NCBI GenBank assembly: GCA_963170055.1 | Contig: CAUJGJ010000397.1 | Location: 157,501-221,500 of the forward strand | Reading direction: 5' to 3' | From: Halisarca cf. caerulea | Taxonomy: Eukaryota; Porifera; Demospongiae; Chondrillida; Halisarcidae | Length of the DNA: 64,000 nucleotides | In this document: piece by piece, positions 10,673-20,828 of the stretch | Layout of the letters: each line of letters starts with the position of its first letter | Numbering within the stretch: the first letter of the stretch is position 1 | Program-made: the position numbers and the translations under genes | The notes under the pieces: generated by a model | Told to the model about the DNA's origin: nothing | The model's database searches: none | Seen by the model: only the letters and a program-made list of their open reading frames with translations

Positions 10673-11289
10673 CTACACGGACATATTAATGCATATTTTA
10701 GTTGGAAACTTTTAATTTGCTATTGTAACAAATGTAATTTGACATTTGTAATAATTTACCAAAGCACTAACCTTCTCTCAGACGGATGCGATGTTGAAAT
10801 CCGTTTGGCCGAAGGCATATTCGCATGATTTGCGACGGATCTTAAATTGTATGGGGTCACCAGCGTACATCGAAAAGAACACGCATAATAGATCCACTCT
10901 TTACTTCTCAAAGGAAAAGGAATCGATCGTTCAAGAACACGAGGCATGCACACGAGGCCAATACGGGTGACGTCACAAGGTATCGCGGTGGTCACGCCGA
11001 TTGCACATGACAAGCCCATTTAAAGTGTTGCGATTTCATCACATACCACAAACCACGCACACGCCCCATTATACCCATAGATTTGGACATAACTTACCTG
11101 CGTGTACACAGTAGTTTTTCAGAATCAAGTTAGATTCTTCGCATAAGCATACAATACACTGTACTTTCTGTGTATCAAATTCCTGCAAAGGACAATATAA
11201 ATTAGCATAGTATGTGATAAACACACATGAAGTACATACAAACATGAATATTCACTATACATGGACATCCTCACACACGCTAAATGTGT

Positions 11290-11294
11290 GTAAT

Positions 11295-11348
<54 letters not shown>

Positions 11349-11520
11349 ATGCACCCCCCACAACCACTGAAGACACATACATTAATAGAGGTACACATCA
11401 GGGCTGCATACACAATTAGGGGATAGGGGGCAAATTGAGATTTCTATTCTTTTTGTAATATGGAAGACATTATGGGATAGCTATTTTTACACACACACAC
11501 ACACACACACCACACACACA

Positions 11521-11559
<39 letters not shown>

Positions 11560-11582
11560 ACACACACACACGTACGCATACA

Positions 11583-11635
<53 letters not shown>

Positions 11636-11831
11636 CCAAATATACACTTACAATTTCAACAAAGGTCTTCAGAATCAGTACTTCAGTCTATATTCTGAAC
11701 ATGAAAAGAAAGAACAATAAACAATGAAACCACAAAAGGACACATACATACACACACACAGCCGAACCTCTTCTCTACACACCTAGCATGGTACTATAAC
11801 CAATGTGGTGTATCAAGTGATTGCAAATAGG

Positions 11832-11904
<73 letters not shown>

Positions 11905-12114
11905 TCCAAATAAACACTTACAATTTCACCAAAGGCCTTCAGAAACAATGCTTTAGTCTATATTCTGAACATGAAAAGAAAGAACAATAATCAATGAAAC
12001 CACAAAAGCACACACACACACACAGTGGAACTTCTTCACTACATACCTGGTTCCACTACAGCATGCTACTATATGTTGTATCAAACACGCACACAAACAC
12101 CATACATACTCAAT

Positions 12115-12154
<40 letters not shown>

Positions 12155-12180
12155 CACACACACACACACACACACACCAA
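11290..12180 (-). repeat. (CA)n arrays with repeated minus-strand micro-exon modules
   Basis: (CA)n tracts lie near 11299-11347, 11490-11635, 11833-11900 and 12120-12176. Between them are tandem ~270-bp units. On the minus strand each contains a 43-nt segment (11652-11694 and 11922-11964) preceded by a long pyrimidine tract and CAG and followed by GTAAGTG. Related segments lie at 34292-34318 and 34472-34505, downstream of a Helitron Rep exon. They look like duplicated tiny exons; expression is unproven. Confidence 0.6.
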
Positions 12181-12689
12181 ACAACATAGATACGGGTACA
12201 TAGTATACAACATCTACGCTAACATACACAAACGCGAACATATCCAAAAAAACTACTTTAAGAAATTCTTTTTCACTGAAGGCCTGCTCTCACTAAACCT
12301 CACCGAAACACTTGTCATACAAGTTCAACCGTTCAAAAACGGTTTGCTAATTCCAAACAGAGCTTTCATCTCTCATCTTACCTGCCTGTTCCCAAACTTC
12401 TTTGGATCTTCCCGTTGTTTCCATACTTTTGCGGTTCAAAGGTTTTCTTCTCATCCTAACATCTGCGTCCTATTCTCTGACGTGTTGAACCATAGTATCT
12501 ATGGTTAGAGGACCTAAGCAAACACACATACACAAGATAACACACACGTACGCCAACATATCCACGAAAACACATTGACAAACTATTTTATTAAAGACCT
12601 GCTCATACTAAACGTCGTTAAAACACTTTCACATGAGCGTTCAAGTACTCCATAATGGTTAACTAAAGACAAAAGGCTTTCCACACTCA

Positions 12690-13040
12690 TCTTACCTGTT
12701 TCCGAAGCTTTCTTTAGCCTTTTCTTCGTTCCAACAACGTTTCCGTCCTAAATTCTTCGTCAAAGTTCTCTTCCTTGTTAGATGAGGCGGCTTAACAGCT
12801 TTTGTCAGTTCTTGAGTCCTTTCACAACTTCTAAAACGAAGACGACAACTTTAAACCACTCGCTCTACCTCTAAAAATTGAAGGCCCACGGAAATTCTTG
12901 GAGCGAGTTGAATCTTCGTGATTAACCCTCAATCCAAATCTTTATGTCTTAAAGATTCTTCGTTGACGAAAACAGAAGCAAAGACACAAAATTCACTGAA
13001 TAATACCAACGACTTCGACTACCGCCTAAAAGTCCGCCAT
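12690..13040 (-). pseudogene. Hel-C exon-like segment with conserved peptide
   Basis: The minus strand ends in AAACAG followed by the donor GTAAGATG near 12693. It can encode a basic peptide with KAVKPPHLTRKRT and TKNLGRK, recognisably the same as the minus strand of 46399-46614 (PPLTPKRTWTKYLGRK) and of 1-180. Conservation of amino acids among diverged copies suggests real coding sequence, but no known domain is recognised. Upstream in-frame stops suggest decay or further splicing. A weaker copy of the donor-bearing end is at about 12375. Confidence 0.4.
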
Positions 13041-13130
13041 GTTGTTGACATATATATATATATATATATGTGGCAGTCGAGGTTAAAAACACGACTTTAT
13101 ATCAGGGTAGCACATTTTGACTTTTTTACA

Positions 13131-13213
13131 TTTTTAGGGGCTGCCACAGGCAGCCCCTATATTGTTTTCATTTAGACTTCCGGTGTGTAACGCTCGTCCG
13201 ATATATATATAAA

Positions 13214-13259
<46 letters not shown>

Positions 13260-13516
13260 GGATTTGAAGAAAAGTCTTATAATAGAGAATTTATATAATA
13301 GTAATAGAGAAGTATGAATTTATACAGGAATGAGTTATAGGAATTGTTTTGAAAACAATTGCCAAATATGGCAATTGTTTTCAAAACAATCATCCAGTTA
13401 CAATAAACAGTATGTTCAATGACTGTTCAGCTGTGCACTTACACTCCAATGCTTTGCAAATGATTCGAGTGCGTGGGGCGGCAGCCCCCACGAGTTTTTA
13501 ACTCGAATTACTTGTT
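13131..13516 (+). mobile_element. Hel-B short Helentron-derived element
   Basis: The 5' hairpin (AGGGGCTGCC..GGCAGCCCCT) is followed by TATATTG, ACTTCCGG, a long (TA)n, an AAAACAATTGCCA palindrome and a 3' hairpin ending CTTGTT. The same layout recurs at 33515, 35032 and 53671. It encodes nothing. Confidence 0.8.
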
Positions 13517-14088
13517 GGGAAGGGTAGGTATTAAATTCCCTTTGCTTAAAATTCAGAGCCATACCTTAACTTACAGCAGAGATATGGCCAAAAGAACGCC
13601 ACCTTTTGGCATCCGCGGATCGTCTTCTCGAAAATTTGAATATTAATGAGACCCTTTTGAATATTAATAAGTCAAAAAATGGCCGCCACGATTGTTGCGA
13701 CGTTTCAATAACGGCTCCAAAGAGAGAATATTCTCGATTCTAGTCTGAATTTTCCAGCAATTTAATAGCTCAGCACCATAATACGCTACTGGGAGTTGTG
13801 AAAAAGTAGGAATAACTGCTCAACTTGACAAAAACTCCAGAAAAAGTACAACAGAGTGACTTCACAGATAATTACAAAACTTCATTAAACAGAACAGTAA
13901 AACAGCATGTTGCACAGTACAAAAATTCAACTAAAGTTAACTATAATGAGTGATAAAGAAAAAGCATGCAAGGATTGATGTTAGCACAAACAGACAGTGA
14001 CAACAGCTGGTGTTACACAAACATACATACATGTAAGCATAGCTATATAACATACCTAGTAACTACAAAACAAGAAAACCAGAACACA

Positions 14089-16668
14089 TTATCTTGGGAC
14101 TCTAGGACACCCAGCTTTGGTACGGTGACCCTCATTCCAGCGCTTCTTATTGCGGTGCCCAGTCCCATCACAACCACATGTAGGGCATTTGAGAGGCTTG
14201 CTCCTCTTAGGTGGGGGTGTAGAACTGTGACGAGGAGACTCATGATGAGGATCAGATGCTGAAGGACGATCCCTTGGCAAAGATGTACCCAAAGTAGGAG
14301 TAGACAGTGGAGGGAGTGGCTGCTGGAGAGAAGTGGCAATGATTCTTGGCCACCGTTCTGGAGGGATGTACTTACTACACATTTGGGTTACATGGGCCAG
14401 TTTATCTGCAGAGATGGGCTTTACTTGTTGAAGATAAGAAGTGTTGGGTGAGCACACCTCAGATGGATTGATGATGCGTAATGCAGAGTTGCCAAGGGCT
14501 CCAGTGTGGCAGTTTGATCGTACCTTCATGACAACTTCATCATCTGAAATACGTACAGTAAGAAAATCATGAAGTTTCCTCACTCCTGGTAGATCCGAAT
14601 ACTTCTTCTCAAGGGTCTTCCTCCAACTTCTAACATTAGATCCATCCTCTAGGCAAGCTCTCCCAAACCCTTGGTAAATGGCAAGCAGTTCTTCTTCATT
14701 GAAGATGTCAGATCGATTGTACGCATTTCCCGCTAAAGCAAAAAGGCGATCTGGGGAAAACTTGGTATGTCCTGCTACTAAAAAACAAAATCGCAAGTTA
14801 TCCAGCATATGGCTGCTGACAAGCTCCATGGCCCAAGAGAAGAGGTAACGGTTCTTGTTCGTGCTGCCTGCATTACCCAGGAAAACACATACACGCCGAA
14901 GCCAAGGGAGTTCAGATGTGACTTGCTCAATGTAGAGCAACAGAAAAGCGATGGTGTGATCAGTATTCTTTGGTCCTATGGTCTCGCTGAACAGCCAAGT
15001 GAAATTAGAATCATCCCTGTGGTCGACCAGTCCAAAAACATCATATGAAATCTTCTGTTGGTAGTAAGTTGAGCCTGGCTGTTCGGTCCTACCCCAATGA
15101 GGAAACAGTTTGCACTGTTGGTAATCAGCAGAGACAACAAGGGTGAAAGTATGTCTAGCAACGGTCAGCTCTGAGATGGTTTCTTGTGATGGATTCTCTG
15201 CAGAGGTAAGGGTGGTAATCTTCTGCCAATCAGCCTTGCACCTGCTCGTCATATTGTTGTAAAAATCCCTTGCCGCACTTGCCTCATCCTTGTGTTGATG
15301 AAGATCCCTCTCGCTAGATTGAATGCTTGCCTGTACATCCCTCATTTCCTGCTCATTGGACGATCCTGACTGTAACAACCGCTTCAATATGGCCTGGTGA
15401 CGCGATATTTCTTCTTTGAGGTACTTACAGGTGTCACAATAATCAGATCGGTGTGGCTGGATGGCAACTTTGGGACGGAAATTCTTTAACCATTCACGGG
15501 CTGCAAATGCTGAACATGTTCCTTCCCCGGCTTCCTCCTGGCTACAGTTAAAAACTCCTACAACTGATGCATTGGTCTTCATCTCAAAATCCTTTTCACC
15601 TGGTTTGGGAGGGTCGATTCTGGTGAACTTGGGAGTAAAGTAAAACTGAGGGCTGTAGCTACCAGCTTGTCGACCGTTTGGATGGCTGTTGTTGTCGACG
15701 AATAAAAGGAAGGCACTTCGTACAGCTAGCTTGGACTTGTTGGAAGGTTTCCCAGCTAATCCATGTCGCTCATGAGGGTACTTCACTTGCACTTCATCAC
15801 TGTCACTCATAGTCTTCCACCATGATGCAACTTCCTCCTGTGTGGTCTCCAACCCAGGATGGAGTACAAACTCTTCTAGCTTCTGGCCCACAACTTGTGC
15901 CTTTGTCATAACTCTAAGTGGTTCCTGATACTGCCGAACCTTGATCTCCCGAAGTCTGGCCAGACGGTCTTTGCTGACGTGAAGGATGGTACCAATACAA
16001 GATGAGCAATACAAGTAGTTTCCATAGGCATCAAACACATTCTCCCTTAACCACTGGTTTTGTGCTGAAGGGTGCAAAAGCATACAGCAATAAAATTAGT
16101 AGATGCATGGTAGATTCAGCATGGCGACCTCAATAAAGACAGAAACATGGCTACGCAGTAGACTATAGCATAGTAAGGTTTGCATACAGATGGATAGCTT
16201 ACCTGTAACGTTAACGTGCTGTTTACAGGGATAGCTTTTCTTGTATATCTGTTCTGTCTTCGCATTATGTCGTCCAATAATGGTGAAAACGTCCAACAAT
16301 CGGTCTAGTATCTCGGTACAACCTCGCGCGCATCTTTGTCCATCGTCTGGAGAATCGTCAACCATCGAGAGCAAGCTGCTGTCTAGCTGAGGTGAGAGAC
16401 TGTATGCAGCGTGGGCCTTCCCACTGAAGAAATTGTCCAGGCGTTGACTCTTTCGGGTTTTTCCGAGAAGAACATTGGGACTGCGAGAGGACGTAAGTTC
16501 GGCTACTGTTGGAGACCCTTGAGATCGTGGAGGCGTAGTTACTAGAGGGTGAGATGGGCCAGGAGACGACGTGGATGGTTCATTGTTGTCTGAGAACACG
16601 CCTGAGACAAGATCGACAGAACCACTCTCCTGAGAAATGCTGCTGGAACCCTGCCCGACGCCCGACAT
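14089..16668 (-). CDS. DUF7869-like transposase with MYT1-type zinc finger (two exons, ~813 aa)
   Basis: Exon 1 is 16668-16203 and exon 2 is 16064-14089, joined across a 138-bp intron (donor CAG/GTAAGC, branch-like TACTAAT, acceptor CCCTTCAG) in the correct phase (one nucleotide carried over). The N-terminal region is Ser/Pro-rich. Then come CDTCKYLKEE and a coiled stretch. The core reads LVVSADYQQCKLFPHW, then FLGNAGSTNKN, then FLVAGHTKFSPDRLF, the layout of DUF7869-type putative DDE transposases. The C-terminus CPTCGCDGTGHRNK..HR..GCP fits a C2HC MYT1 finger. In relatives as I recall them, FLGNAG reads with Asp where Gly stands here, so a presumed catalytic residue may be lost by one transition. 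The frame is otherwise intact. Confidence 0.8.
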
Positions 16669-16895
16669 CTTCGAACTAAGGTTTCTCCGTCCAGGAAGGT
16701 GCTATCATCCTCGGACAAACACCAAAGGACAGCCCTTGAATCAGACTACGCGTGGCAATACTCGTTTTGGAGCCTTGGATAGCGCACACAATCGAATATT
16801 AACGCAAAATTTAGATGCCTCGCACGCGAAATAGACACTGTGACGTAATGTCGCGTTTCTAACCTCGACTGTCACATATATATATATTATATTGA

Positions 16896-16968
16896 CATCG
16901 TTCCGGACGTTCCGGACACTTCCGGTGAAAGTAAAAACAATATAGGGCCGCCTTCCAGCGGCCCAAAA
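16896..16968 (-). repeat. Hel-A/C 5' terminal block
   Basis: It contains CGTTCCGGACGTTCCGGAC, ACTTCCGG, CAATATAGG and the GGGCCGCC..GCGGCCC end followed by AAAAA. In Helentron direction this is a 5' end pointing left. It cannot serve as the 5' end of the plus-strand Helentron that follows. Confidence 0.7.
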
Positions 16969-17572
16969 ATCATAAAATATAGGTTAAGAAAAGCCCAACA
17001 TCATAGCAACAGTTTGTGTAACTTACAAATATTCTTCGCACAACCGACCAAACAATGTGAACTTAAACAAGTCAAATCTTTTAACAATAAATATTGTTAA
17101 AAGTGTTAATAGTAGCGATTCAACTACAACGACTGACTGTAATAAGGCTATGAAAAGTATCCATGTAGGAAAAGTCTTTTCGATAGCGAACCAACATTTC
17201 ACACTTGACAAATTTCCCCTTCCTTAGTCACGTGATAAAGCAATTACGTCAGTCTAAGAATCTCACGTAAGAATAAATTATGCTAAAAATCGTGTAACAA
17301 TACGTATTTAAACATGGAGTAATGGAATCGCCCCCTTCTTTGTTTGTGTGTATTTTCACTGTACTGGCGTAAGAGTTATTTGTATTGGTGTGAACCTCGC
17401 ACTTTATTTCTAACATTATACCTAACACTTACACATTGTCATACACATATACATGCATACTATGTACTACAAATGAGAATATTGTGTAAAATATACAATG
17501 TCCACAATCACCCCATGCATGCATACAATATACTGTTGCACTAACATACCTTTTATTACTGCACTAAAGATT

Positions 17573-17633
<61 letters not shown>

Positions 17634-17956
17634 TGCACACACACATACACATGGGCGCACACATACACACACACACAGACACAGACACACACACACACGA
17701 ACACACACGCACACACACACACACATACACGTACATATGTAAATTATACAAAGTTTATACACCACAACCACCCCACATACTTGTGCTATAAGATACCTTT
17801 TCTTACTACGACATGTCCATACACACACCAGCAAACAAACACACACACATAACACATAGAAAAGTATTTACTGCTTTGCTGGACTTTCAAAAGTCAATTT
17901 GGTTATGTAAATTCATTTTATTATGACGTACCATTATTTCCTTTCTCTTAATGTAG
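16969..17956. other. Gene-free stretch with (CA)n
   Basis: No supported gene. It holds a (CA)n tract at 17574-17628 and further CA-rich DNA to 17730, an E-box/CRE-like pair near 17225-17250, and GTATTTAAACATGG near 17304. It may contain upstream exons or promoter of the Helentron, whose 5' end I could not find. Confidence 0.5.
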
Positions 17957-18280
17957 GGTAGAGTTTCTAGCAAGATTTATGGTGCACGTAATCACCAGTA
18001 TAGCTTGGTGCAACAGCATGTAGCTGAGTTATTAGATTGTATTACTTGTAATTGTGTATGTAGTCAGCACAAGTGCAACACTTGCATATTTCACATATAT
18101 CCACATGGCCAGATAGTCACCTTTGTCCACAAGAGCTGTTTATCAGCTACGGGCTGTACCTCAGATAATTTAGTTTTTCCTCTCCTAGTCTATTTCCTTT
18201 TACTACTTACTGGGGATGTAGAATTAAATCCTGGGCCCAAATGTTCATTTAATATAAAATTAAATTCATTAAACTCTTAA
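17957..18280 (+). CDS. Helentron leader ORF with first 2A-like motif
   Basis: Open from a convincing acceptor (TTTCTCTTAATGTAG at 17956) with no in-frame ATG, so an upstream exon is expected. The ~107 codons include a Cys/His-rich part (CITCNCVCSQHKCNTC). They end with a hydrophobic stretch (LVYFLLLL) directly before GDVELNPGP, which matches the 2A consensus D-V/I-E-x-N-P-G-P and would separate chains during translation. Only 13 residues and a stop follow the proline. Such leucine-rich leaders before 2A are known from sea-urchin CATERPILLER genes and non-LTR retrotransposons. It could be a remnant of such an element rather than of the Helentron. Confidence 0.55.
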   Translation, partial: GRVSSKIYGARNHQYSLVQQHVAELLDCITCNCVCSQHKCNTCIFHIYPHGQIVTFVHKSCLSATGCTSDNLVFPLLVYFLLLLTGDVELNPGPKCSFNIKLNSLNS

Positions 18281-18292
18281 TGTTTTTGTGTA

Positions 18293-18694
18293 ATGGTTGT
18301 TTCCTTTATAATGCTGTTGATGTTTGCTATCGATTTTGTATTGACTCGTCCGTTTAATAAATGTAATGTGAGTCAAAATGAAAATACGCAACACTATTTC
18401 GGTTATAATTTGACTCACAGTAAGATGGAAACTAACTTTAGAGATTGTACAGAATTGAAATTGCATTTTCTTCGAATATGTCCAAATCTGACAAATATGC
18501 CGCATAATGTTGTCTTTTCAGTAGCAATAAAAAGACGTCGCTGTTCTGTGTTTAATGAGCACTTATCGAAACGTTCGTTTTATTACGCACGATTATTACT
18601 ATTACTGTTACTCTTAGCTGGCGATGTCGAACGTAATCCAGGACCTGTAGCAGCATGGAAGATAAACAGAAGAAAAATTGTATATCTACTGTAA
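18293..18694 (+). CDS. Second leader ORF with 2A-like motif
   Basis: A 133-codon ORF from an ATG, 12 bp after the previous stop. The N-terminus is hydrophobic (VVSFIMLLMFAIDFVL), possibly a signal or membrane segment. Near the end a run of leucines precedes GDVERNPGP, again a full 2A consensus. The proline codon is followed within about a dozen bases by the ATG (18655) of the Helentron coiled-coil frame, which is in another phase. One small indel would therefore put this leader upstream of the main polyprotein. DNA of the two 2A sites differs in codon choice, so they are not a recent duplication. Confidence 0.55.
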   Translation: MVVSFIMLLMFAIDFVLTRPFNKCNVSQNENTQHYFGYNLTHSKMETNFRDCTELKLHFLRICPNLTNMPHNVVFSVAIKRRRCSVFNEHLSKRSFYYARLLLLLLLLAGDVERNPGPVAAWKINRRKIVYLL

Positions 18695-20828
18695 TGGATT
18701 GCAGTGACAGGGATAAGGAACTCAAAGAAAAAAGTAGCAATTCTCATGTAGATAGACTGGAACAATTTGCTATTAGTCAAAGGAAACATCGGGAGAAGGA
18801 GAGTATAGAACAGAGAGAATCTCGACTGGAAGTGATGAAGATTACACAGAAAAACGCATTGAACTGGAGACTGCAGAATAACGTGACAAGAGGCTAGGAA
18901 TATTAGTTGCAAATCAACACAAACGTTTGGAAAAGGAAACAGCAAAAGATAGAGATAAAAGGCTGATAAAGTTGGTTTCAAACCAACAGAAGCGTCTAGA
19001 GAAGGAAACAAAGAAAGATAGGGATAAAAGGCTCACAATGTTGGTTACAAACCAACAGAAGCATCTAGAGAAGGAGACAGCAGAAGATAGGGATAAAAGA
19101 CTCAGAACGCTGGTTACAAACCAGCAGAAGCGATTAGAAAAGGAAACAGCAGAAGATAGGGATAAAAGACTCAGAACGTTGGTTAAAAACCAGCAGAAGC
19201 GATTAGAAAAGGAAACAGCAGAAGAAAGAGATAAGAGGCTGAAAGTATTCCTTACAAATCAACAGAAACGACTAGAAAAGGAAACTGAAGAGATGAGGTC
19301 CAAAAAACTGAAAGTGTACCAGGAATACAGAAAGAAGCAGCTGGACAAAGAAATTCCTGAAGACCGAACAGCAAGACTGGAAATGATGGCAAAATATAGG
19401 AAAGCTAAGTTGGAAATGGCAACTGAAGAGGAAGAAATGAAGAGGAAAGAAAATGTTTTCCAAAGAAAACGGCGATGGCAGGAAGGGGAATCCGAAGGAG
19501 AAAAAAAGGAAAGACTAGTAAAGGAAAGATTGCAAAAGAAGCAAGCCAGGGAAAAGCAAAAATGTGCAGTACAAGTTGGTAAGAACTGTGAGGATGAAGA
19601 ATTGAAGGGAAAGGTCCGACAGAAGCAAGAAAGGAAGCGAAGATGGAAAGAAGGGGAATCAGAGGAATCCAAAAGAGCAAGGCTGGAGAAAGATAGGCTA
19701 CGTAAGAAGCAAGCTCGGGAAAGAAAGCAAAGTAAATATATTGAGGAAAATGGACTTTCAGAACAGCAGCAAATCGCACCACTGACCACATCTGAAGCAC
19801 AAATTGTTTCCAATAGGGACAAATTCTTAACGGCTATATGTAATGGACCATCTTGTGCATGCTTTGCATGTCTACAGTTGTGCTATAAAGAGAATGCTCA
19901 TTTGTGTTCAAGTGAGGACGCAAACAAACTTACATCACATATAACTGGAAATTCACAATTCATTACTGCTGAATGGTTCTGCAATAGATGTATATCAGCA
20001 CTGAATAGGAAGAAAATTCCCAGCACTTCAAGATGGAATAGAATGAGTACTGCTTCTGTGCCGCAAGAACTTCAAGACCTAAACAGCATGGAAGAGCATC
20101 TCATTGCACGTGTGGCACCATTTATGAAGTTAGTTCTTCTGCCACGTGGTGGACAAAGAGGAATAACTGGGCAGGTCATCAATTTTCCATCATCCATGAC
20201 TGAAGTCTTTAATCAACTTCCCCGACCAGCGACTGGTAGCGACATTGTGTACATAAAGCCACCCACTGCATCGAAAGAATCCAAGCCATTGTACTATTGG
20301 TGTCGCTATACTATTGTCATGAATGCATTGCAATGGTTGAAAGAAAACAACTCTGCTTACACGAATGTGAAAATCACAGAGCATTGCCAGGAGAACTTTA
20401 TGGAAACTGAAAACGAGAGAGAGGCAATGGAAGAATCAGGTGTTGTCCGCAGCGATTTCCTGATGCCAGATGTACCAGTAACCAACTACTTGCAAGAAGG
20501 TACTTTTCCAGTGTATCAACTTGAGAAGATCACAAGTGCTCCACTGAGCATTTTCAACGAGCAACAACTTGAGGTTCTTGCTTTTTCAACACTTTATCCT
20601 GATGGAAACAACGGATTTGGTACTCATCGACAAATTTCAATTACACCTTTGGACTATTTTCAATCAAGAATAATGAGTAAAGATTCACGCTGGGCCAAAC
20701 ACCCATCATATATATTCTGGGCTTGTAACATTGTGGAAGCGATAAATTACAAAGTAGTATATCAATTGCTCTCCGCCTTCGAAATCCAACATCCGGAAGG
20801 AAGAACAAACAAAAGAAAACTTTGACTG
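18655..20828 (+). pseudogene. Helentron N-terminal region: coiled-coil repeats and DUF6570-like domain
   Basis: 18655-18897 and 18927-20825 are two frames of one gene, separated by a frameshift and an in-frame TAA near 18880. The first part is made of 23-residue Lys/Glu/Arg repeats (KRLEKETAEDRDKRL..), followed by two RRWxEGESE repeats. Next comes a Cys cluster (CACFACLQLC..WFCNRC). A DUF6570-like domain (ARVAPFMKLVLLPRGGQRG..VINFP) lies at 20095-20200, common before Rep in animal Helitrons. The frame ends in TGA at 20826 while the Rep frame is open just beside it, a 1-nt shift in AAAGAAAACTTTGA. Confidence 0.7.
18860..19330 (+). repeat. 69-bp coding tandem repeat
   Basis: About seven copies of a 69-bp unit (23 codons) with core GGAAACAGCAGAAGATAGGG. 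The central copies are nearly identical and the outer ones are diverged, in keeping with array expansion by unequal exchange. Confidence 0.85.

Larger units (their letters stand above)
4225..11102 (+). mobile_element. 6.9-kb autonomous DNA transposon, CGCA TIRs, 2-bp TSD
   Basis: Left end CGCAGGTATGTTATGTCC and right end (reverse complement) CGCAGGTAAGTTATGTCC match at 17 of 18 positions, flanked by TG on both sides (4223-4224 and 11103-11104). Inside are a 1311-aa single-exon ORF and a three-exon gene for a CCCH zinc-finger protein, both on the plus strand. Three non-autonomous elements in the window (22947, 43325, 57996) have related 18-bp ends (13 of 18 positions) and also duplicate 2 bp. 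The superfamily is unknown to me: 2-bp duplications occur in CACTA-like and ISL2EU-type elements, but the terminal CGCA and the protein were not recognised as either. Confidence 0.85.
13069..16876 (-). mobile_element. 3.8-kb DNA transposon with 27-bp TIRs (TGTGRCAGTCGAGG)
   Basis: The left end TGTGGCAGTCGAGGTTAAAA and the reverse complement of the right end agree at about 24 of 27 positions. The element interrupts the (TA)n tract of a Hel-C element whose two halves are 12711-13068 and 16877-16968, so any target duplication is hidden in the TA repeat. It carries one spliced minus-strand transposase gene and a nested Hel-B element (13131-13516). 13517-14088 is noncoding. Confidence 0.8.
3297..16968 (-). 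mobile_element. Composite Hel-C Helentron-like element split by two transposons
   Basis: The left end (3297-3360) is the Helentron 3' terminal hairpin in minus orientation and the right end (16896-16968) is the Helentron-like 5' terminal block. Removing the two complete TIR transposons inside (4225-11102 and 13069-16876) leaves about 3 kb. It consists of plus-strand exon-like segments near the left end, AT-rich DNA, (CA)n tracts and minus-strand exon-like segments. A contiguous segment at 61480-62271 carries the same left and right parts joined, which supports the two flanks having been one element. The full extent is inference. Confidence 0.45.

Noticed and set aside
16896..16968. 5' end of the plus-strand Helentron
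   Set aside because: The terminal block points the other way and matches the 5' end of an element running left; the Helentron's 5' end remains unknown.
18005..18694. Picornavirus-like sequence because of the 2A motifs
   Set aside because: Only the short 2A consensus is shared; no viral capsid or polymerase sequence is present, and 2A-like motifs are known in animal genes and retrotransposons.
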